Shown: positions 6,865 to 10,707 of the stretch, in pieces
Layout of the letters: every line of letters begins with the position of its first letter
Numbering within the stretch: position 1 is the first letter of the stretch
Source of the DNA: E44-bin32 sp034430615
GTDB taxonomy: Bacteria; Chloroflexota; Anaerolineae; Anaerolineales; E44-bin32
Assembly (NCBI GenBank): GCA_034430615.1
Contig: DAOUEJ010000103.1
Coordinates: forward strand, 1 to 10,707
DNA length: 10,707 nt
Reading direction: 5' to 3'
The notes under the pieces: generated by a model
The model's database searches: none
Told to the model about the DNA's origin: nothing
Seen by the model: the letters and a program-made list of their open reading frames with translations, nothing else
Program-made: the position numbers and the translations under genes

Positions 6865-6898
6865 CATGTCGGCAAGCGGCTCGCTCGCTGCTGACATG
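6865..6898 (+). other. Stem-loop in 5' leader of the 72-residue gene
   Basis: CATGTCGGCA (6865-6874) pairs with TGCTGACATG (6889-6898) with a single G-T. After a bulged A6875, GCG/CGC adds three pairs and closes a 7-base loop. No T-run follows, so it is a weak terminator for birA. With the candidate promoter it would sit at the 5' end of the leader, where it could stabilise the mRNA. Confidence 0.45.
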
Positions 6899-6945
6899 CC
6901 CGGCGCATGCCAGCCTAGTGGTGATGGTGTGCAGGGAGGTGATCA

Positions 6946-7164
6946 GTGTTTGATAATTTGCGAAGACTATCTGACGGGGAAGAACCCTACTACGAAGAAG
7001 AGCAGGAGATGCCCTTTGAAGTGGAGGAGCCGAGGCCACCGCGCCGGAATTTCCTGGGCATGACGCCTGGTCAACGTTTGATACTCTCGTTTTTGCTGCT
7101 CGGCACAGTCATCGTAATGGGTTTGATGTGCCTGATGGTGACCGAGAAGGTGTTCATTTTCTAA
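6946..7164 (+). CDS. Small acidic single-pass membrane protein
   Basis: This 72-residue protein has no function I recognise. The N-terminal third is strongly acidic and aromatic (GEEPYYEEEQEMPFEVEEP at about 11-29). A basic patch (RPPRRN, 30-35) follows, then one hydrophobic helix at about 45-65 and a short tail VTEKVFIF. By the positive-inside rule the acidic region is probably cytoplasmic. The start is GTG 6946, preceded by GGAGGTGATC (6935-6944), a ten-base match to the 16S rRNA 3' end, at good spacing; this argues that the gene is real and efficiently translated. It stands between birA and a hairpin terminator and is probably transcribed on its own. No catalytic residues are apparent; an interaction or anchoring role is conceivable but unproven. 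Confidence 0.8.
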   Translation: MFDNLRRLSDGEEPYYEEEQEMPFEVEEPRPPRRNFLGMTPGQRLILSFLLLGTVIVMGLMCLMVTEKVFIF

Positions 7165-7192
7165 ACCGAAGGGAAGAATCTTGAAGTTAGTA

Positions 7193-7219
7193 AAGGGGCA
7201 CGGCACCGTCGTGCCCCTT
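7193..7219 (+). terminator. Hairpin terminator with GGGGCACG arms
   Basis: AAGGGGCACG (7193-7202) pairs with CGTGCCCCTT (7210-7219); GC/GT add two more pairs across the seven-base middle. CGCTTTATT follows on the plus strand, and TTTACTAACTT on the minus strand. It lies 28 bases after the stop of the 72-residue gene and probably ends that transcript. It may also stop read-through from the acylase gene. Confidence 0.65.
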
Positions 7220-7269
7220 CGCTTTATTCGCCTCGGATCCTTGCTGTATGGGATGATCAGGGTATTCGT

Positions 7270-7297
7270 GTAGGGGCACGAAATTTCGTGCCCCTAC
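7270..7297. repeat. 28-base perfect palindrome, GTAGGGGCACG type
   Basis: GTAGGGGCACGAAA is followed directly by its exact reverse complement, giving 14-bp arms with no loop bases. The core GGGGCACG/CGTGCCCC is the same as in the hairpin about 60 bases upstream. From memory, arms of this kind recur in intergenic regions of Chloroflexota and some other phyla, which would make it a dispersed repeat; this was not checked. No T-run follows on either strand. Confidence 0.65.
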
Positions 7298-7309
7298 GAT
7301 GCGGGTAGC

Positions 7310-7323
7310 AGGGTAATAACCCT
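7310..7323. other. Short hairpin at the acylase stop codon
   Basis: AGGGT (7310-7314) pairs with ACCCT (7319-7323) around AATA, overlapping the acylase TAG (7322-7324 on the minus strand). The five-bp stem is short and has no T-run, so any role in termination is weak. Confidence 0.25.
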
Positions 7324-9751
7324 ATGGGACCAGTGTCAAGTGGGATTCGGCTGCAGCCTCCACCTGGCCCCTTGTCCAGAGCATAGCGTGGTACTCGATA
7401 TTTCTCCAGGGATCGATCATATCGTCGTAGTGCCGGTTGTATGGGTGCCCCGACTGACCGGTTGTGTGCATGGCCAGGGATTGTTCAAAGTACTCGAAAT
7501 CGATGATATGCCGTATCGAAGGCACGGTCGTGACAGCATAAGGCTCATTCAGGCTGTAGCCGGTGTTGTTCACGGTGGCGATCGCCCCATCCACGGGAAC
7601 CGGGCCGCGATTAAAGATGGCTTCGATCAGGCCGATCCCACTTTGCCCGAGGCTTTGGTTCTCAAACGTAGCGGTGTGCAACTCACCCCACTGCCAGGTG
7701 GCCATATCCCCGCCAAGTTTCTCATCCAGCTCATCGATGGTATCCTGCAGCGCAAGCAGCACGGTTTGCTCCATGCTTTCCACTTCGGGCGTGTCGATGT
7801 TGTCAAACCAATGCGAATTGGGCTGTGCGAACAGCTTCAGAAGAGCAACTTGCAGTGAACCCCCGGCTCGGCTGAGCAACTCGTCACCGGTTTCGTCCTT
7901 GAACACCCGGACGACAAGATGGCCGCGTAGAGATTCAAAGAGCGCCGCAGCCGGGCTTTCACGATCGGCCACGCCGTCCCAATTTCGGAGCAGGTCCAGT
8001 GCCTCAGCTTGCTGAGATTCGCTTGGCGCCACTGCCAGGATATAGGGCAGGATATCCTGAGCATAGATGGGTGAGGAATCCCCCTGGATGCGTTTCATGT
8101 CGTCGATGCCCAGTTTGTCCTCTGCCTCGATCAACTCAACGATCCGCCGGACCCGGAACCCTGGAGACCAATCAGCGGAGAGGAAGAAGGGGTAGCTGGC
8201 ATCAACTACGGCGTTGTTTGCCGTGGCTATATACCCTTTTTCCGGGTTGAAGGAGTTTGGCAAATCATCGAATTCGATATAGCCAATCCACTCGTGAGTC
8301 CCACTCCAGCCAGGTGCGGGCAGTGTCCCATTGCCGGCAGCACGGATCGGGATCCTTCCCGGCGCCTGGTAGCCAATATTGCCATCAACGTCGGCATAGA
8401 CGAAATTCTGGCTCGGGGCGTCCCAGAATCGCAGCGCGTCCCTGAATTCCTCCCAGTTGCTGGCCCGGTCGAGCGATAACACGCTCTGGACGATGGTGCC
8501 TGGTTCTAACGCAGTCCACGAAAGCGCCAGCGGCTGCCATCCAAAGGACCAATTCTCCTCGATACCGTCAAGCACATCATTGATAATTGGGCCATGACGG
8601 GTGACGCGTGCGCGCATGATCTCCGGCTCTTCCTGCCCGGCGACGAAGATCTTTTCCTCGATGATCTGCACGTCTTCCCAGCGACCGCGGAATTCAACCT
8701 GATTGGGATTGTCCGGGTTGACCTTTTCGACGAATAAATCTTGCACGTCGGGGCCAAGGTTGGTAACACCCCAGGCGATGTGATCGTTGTGGCCAATGAT
8801 GACGCCCGGGACGCCGGCGAAGGTTGCCCCGACGATGTTGTAGGGACACTCCGGCCCGACGGGTTCGCAGTGCAGGCCGGCCTCATACCAGATTGATGGC
8901 ATCTGAATCCCGAGATGCGGGTCGTTCGCCAGGATCGGCTTGCCGCTCTCAGTCCGGGAGCCACTGATCACCCAGTTGTTGCTGCCCAGCCCTTCTCCGT
9001 AGCCGAACGCGCGCATATTAAACGCTGCTTCAGGCACACTCCCCAGTGTGGCTTCATTCAATGCCTGCGAGACGATGACAGGGTAATCCGATGGGTAAGG
9101 CGGCATGAGTTCAGACAGCGCCGTGGTCCCTAAGACGGCGAGGATATTGGCGCGGGTCAGCTCTGCTGTGCGGTTTCCCCCCAAATCCCAGGCCATGACC
9201 TTGGCCCAGCTCAAGCTGTTGACTGGCGTCCAAGGCTCAGGGTCAAAGCTCACGCCGGTGAGGCCCAGCATCGTGAACTCAAGGCCGAGCTTGCCGCGCT
9301 GGGTATTGATGTAGTAATTCACCCCATCCGCGTACGCTTGCAGGGCAGCCAACTCGGGCCCGCTCAGCTTTTCAGCTTCCTCCTGCGCAGTGCGGTTCCA
9401 GCCCACCGTGCGGATAAAGCGATCCTGGTCAAGGGCTCCTGGTCCGAGGATTTCGGAAAGACGTCCTGCGCCGATCCGGCGCCAGAATTCCATCTGCCAG
9501 AAACGATCCTGGGCGTGGATAAAGCCCTGCACGACGAACAGGTCATATTCATTGCTGGCGTAGATGTGGGGCACGCCGTACCCATCACGAAAGACCTCGA
9601 CCGTGTCCTTTAAAAATGGGATCTGAAGGCTGCCGTCAGTCTGGGGGAACGAGCGGCGGACGACGACCAGGCCTACGACGCCGATGATAATGATGAGAGC
9701 CAATAGGATTGAGAAGGAGATCAAGAGGGTGCGCGCGCGACGATGGGTCAC
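7322..9751 (-). CDS. Penicillin acylase-family N-terminal nucleophile hydrolase
   Basis: An amidase of the penicillin G acylase / acyl-homoserine-lactone acylase superfamily (809 residues), probably cleaving an N-acyl amide at the cell exterior; the substrate is unknown. A hydrophobic helix at about 9-31 after MTHRRARTLL suits a membrane anchor or uncleaved signal. The alpha-chain region includes VEVFRDGYGVPHIYA and GFIHAQDRFWQMEFWRR. Ser257 in GLGSNNWVISGSRTESGKP is the expected autoprocessing site and nucleophile. VTNLGPDVQDLFVE (329-342) holds the usual metal-binding Asp, and IATANN (508-513) has the oxyanion Asn. YNRHYDDMIDPW is the family's C-terminal motif. The only two cysteines, C295 and C302, could form a disulfide. 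The GTG start is supported by AAGGAGG (9757-9763, minus strand) 5 bases upstream and by a good promoter. Beta-lactam, acyl-homoserine-lactone or other substrates cannot be separated by sequence alone. Confidence 0.93.
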   Translation of the reverse strand: MTHRRARTLLISFSILLALIIIIGVVGLVVVRRSFPQTDGSLQIPFLKDTVEVFRDGYGVPHIYASNEYDLFVVQGFIHAQDRFWQMEFWRRIGAGRLSEILGPGALDQDRFIRTVGWNRTAQEEAEKLSGPELAALQAYADGVNYYINTQRGKLGLEFTMLGLTGVSFDPEPWTPVNSLSWAKVMAWDLGGNRTAELTRANILAVLGTTALSELMPPYPSDYPVIVSQALNEATLGSVPEAAFNMRAFGYGEGLGSNNWVISGSRTESGKPILANDPHLGIQMPSIWYEAGLHCEPVGPECPYNIVGATFAGVPGVIIGHNDHIAWGVTNLGPDVQDLFVEKVNPDNPNQVEFRGRWEDVQIIEEKIFVAGQEEPEIMRARVTRHGPIINDVLDGIEENWSFGWQPLALSWTALEPGTIVQSVLSLDRASNWEEFRDALRFWDAPSQNFVYADVDGNIGYQAPGRIPIRAAGNGTLPAPGWSGTHEWIGYIEFDDLPNSFNPEKGYIATANNAVVDASYPFFLSADWSPGFRVRRIVELIEAEDKLGIDDMKRIQGDSSPIYAQDILPYILAVAPSESQQAEALDLLRNWDGVADRESPAAALFESLRGHLVVRVFKDETGDELLSRAGGSLQVALLKLFAQPNSHWFDNIDTPEVESMEQTVLLALQDTIDELDEKLGGDMATWQWGELHTATFENQSLGQSGIGLIEAIFNRGPVPVDGAIATVNNTGYSLNEPYAVTTVPSIRHIIDFEYFEQSLAMHTTGQSGHPYNRHYDDMIDPWRNIEYHAMLWTRGQVEAAAESHLTLVP

Positions 9752-9778
9752 AGGGTCCTCCTTATGCGGTTGAGTTTA

Positions 9779-9807
9779 TTCATAGCACCATTGCTTTGTA
9801 GGGTCAA
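9779..9807 (-). promoter_or_regulatory. Promoter of the acylase gene
   Basis: The minus strand reads TTGACC, 17 bases, TATGAA, with TGC immediately before the -10 (extended -10). The -35 matches 5 of 6 and the -10 4 of 6. The predicted start near 9772 gives a leader of about 20 bases that contains the AAGGAGG site. Confidence 0.65.
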
Positions 9808-9864
9808 TTCATTCAAGCCTAACCGGCTGACCTGAGTAACGTGCTCACTAACCCTGGCAAAATG

Positions 9865-9870
9865 TATAAT
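9865..9870 (+). promoter_or_regulatory. TATAAT -10 box of the LCP-like gene
   Basis: A perfect TATAAT lies in an A/T-rich patch of the 264-base divergent gap. No good -35 sits 16-18 bases upstream. A start near 9877 would give a leader of about 140 bases that contains the 42-codon ORF described next. Confidence 0.45.
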
Positions 9871-9890
9871 AATTTCCAACGAAGACAGCA

Positions 9891-10019
9891 ATGCTTAGAT
9901 TTTCCAGTTCCAACGTTTACTGCATATCGAAGTTATTGCCCGGCCAGGGAGGGTGTTCGTTGAGTGTACGCTTGGGTTGCAACCAATCCAACATGCAGAA
10001 CAGGAGTTCAGCAGGATGA
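9891..10019 (+). CDS. Possible 42-codon upstream ORF (low confidence)
   Basis: The frame runs from ATG 9891 to TGA 10017-10019 and encodes 42 residues beginning MLRFSSSNVYCISKLLPGQG. Its TGA overlaps the ATG of the LCP-like gene as ATGA, the arrangement that commonly allows translational coupling. Only a weak purine stretch (GAAGA, 9881-9885) precedes it. The peptide contains three cysteines and no hydrophobic segment. It may be a leader peptide or a chance ORF; 42 open codons are not rare in GC-rich sequence. Confidence 0.25.
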   Translation: MLRFSSSNVYCISKLLPGQGGCSLSVRLGCNQSNMQNRSSAG

Positions 10020-10707
10020 AATCGCGCCCGGCGATCATCCTTGTGCTGGTCTCAGTGTGTTTCTGCATTGGGATGGCAACCGTATTGCTTGGAGAGGAGG
10101 GGACAGCCTCGCCGCTGACCCGGATCCTCGATATATTCCCGAACGGTGGTCCCCGCTGGTGGTCGCCCGACCGTGAGGCACAAACAACGATCCTGCTGCT
10201 CGGGTTAGACCGGTTTGATCGGCCTGATCCCGAGCTCCGGGCAATCTGGCTCCTATCGATCCAGCCGCCGGAGACGCCCGTGATTCTGACCGGAGTGCCT
10301 ACCAACCTTGATCTGGTGGAAGGCGCAAACGTCACGCTTGAGTCCTTCTTCGCCTGGAGTGCGGAAGGCGGCGTGACCCCGCCATTCCTGGAGGCACTCG
10401 AACGGGCATTGCGGGTGCAGATCGATGTCGTTTCTGTGATGGATGAGTACGCGTTTGCGGCTTTGGTGGACTACGTCGGTGGCTTGCCGCTTGGGGGCGA
10501 TCTCGGCCTGCCGGTTGAGGAGCAGATCCTGAGTGGAAATCAAGTCCTGGCTCTGCATACGGTCTTCGACGGCGACCCGGTCGGCCTGGTCAACCTTCAA
10601 GCAAATGTGCTCGAAGGGCTGCTGCCGCAGGCAGCTCGACTGTCAGCCAATCCCGACCTCACGCCCCTGCTGGCGCTGATGCCCGAGCATGCGAGCATCA
10701 CCATCCA
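10016..10707 (+). CDS. LytR-CpsA-Psr-like protein lacking catalytic residues, 5' part
   Basis: The gene runs off the window; 230 codons are visible. After MKSRPAI comes a hydrophobic segment (about 6-25), a membrane anchor or signal. The rest follows the LCP family order: TTILLLGLDRFD (57-68), LLSIQPPETPVILTGVP (79-95), IDVVSVMDEYAFAALVDYVG (136-155), and LSGNQVLALHTVFDGDPVGL (172-191) with LQANVLEGLL. LCP enzymes attach glycopolymers to peptidoglycan outside the cell. The charged residues they need are replaced here: RSDT-type reads LRAI, IPRD-type reads VPTN, and the arginines of the RYR and RxxRQ motifs read HTV and NLQ. An inactive, structural or regulatory LCP-fold protein is therefore inferred; some other exported protein is possible. 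AGGAG (10002-10006) precedes ATG 10016 by 9 bases. Confidence 0.6.
   Translation, partial: MKSRPAIILVLVSVCFCIGMATVLLGEEGTASPLTRILDIFPNGGPRWWSPDREAQTTILLLGLDRFDRPDPELRAIWLLSIQPPETPVILTGVPTNLDLVEGANVTLESFFAWSAEGGVTPPFLEALERALRVQIDVVSVMDEYAFAALVDYVGGLPLGGDLGLPVEEQILSGNQVLALHTVFDGDPVGLVNLQANVLEGLLPQAARLSANPDLTPLLALMPEHASITI

Noticed and set aside
9895..10335. Minus-strand ORF of 146 codons opposite the LCP-like gene
   Set aside because: Ser/Arg-rich shadow translation with no domain; the plus strand carries a membrane segment, ribosome-binding site and LCP-like pattern.

Overview
The window reads as a GC-rich, gene-dense bacterial chromosome segment, most likely from a Chloroflexota (Anaerolineae-like) organism. 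That placement is an inference. It rests on the protein flavour (a membrane-anchored penicillin-acylase family enzyme, a biotin ligase without a DNA-binding domain, an LCP-like protein, small lineage-type membrane proteins), on near-consensus Shine-Dalgarno sequences mixed with apparently leaderless starts, and on intergenic GTAGGGGCACG-type palindromes. No rRNA, tRNA, insertion sequence, CRISPR array or prophage gene was seen. No stretch longer than 300 bases lacks a gene.

Layout: bases 1-2666 (+) hold the 3' part of a tandem cyclophilin-type protein, gatB (glutamyl/aspartyl-tRNA amidotransferase subunit B) 27 bases later, and a GNAT acetyltransferase. A hairpin at 2682-2704 separates these from the minus-strand genes. 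A two-helix small membrane protein (2763-3062, -) stands alone with its own Shine-Dalgarno. Bases 3284-5974 (-) form a probable operon transcribed HIT-family nucleotide hydrolase/phosphorylase -> acetyl-CoA acetyltransferase (thiolase) -> 3-hydroxyacyl-CoA dehydrogenase. The last two catalyse consecutive steps of C4 (acetoacetyl-CoA/3-hydroxybutyryl-CoA) or fatty acid beta-oxidation metabolism. birA (6063-6851, +) diverges from the HIT gene across an 88-base gap, in which both genes carry a GCTACAAT -10-like box very close to the start codon. A 72-residue acidic single-helix membrane protein follows (6946-7164, +). Next come two hairpins with the same GGGGCACG arms (7193-7219 and 7270-7297), then a large penicillin-acylase family enzyme on the minus strand (7322-9751). 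A divergent intergenic region of 264 bases leads to a gene cut by the window end (10016-10707, +), which looks like a LytR-CpsA-Psr (LCP) fold protein lacking the family's catalytic residues.

The genes are mostly housekeeping and metabolic. No clear new multi-gene system is visible. The points most worth a second look are two apparently inactive members of enzyme families (the C-terminal cyclophilin domain and the LCP-like protein), a 42-codon upstream ORF overlapping the LCP start by ATGA, the paired palindromes, and the near-leaderless divergent promoter pair.
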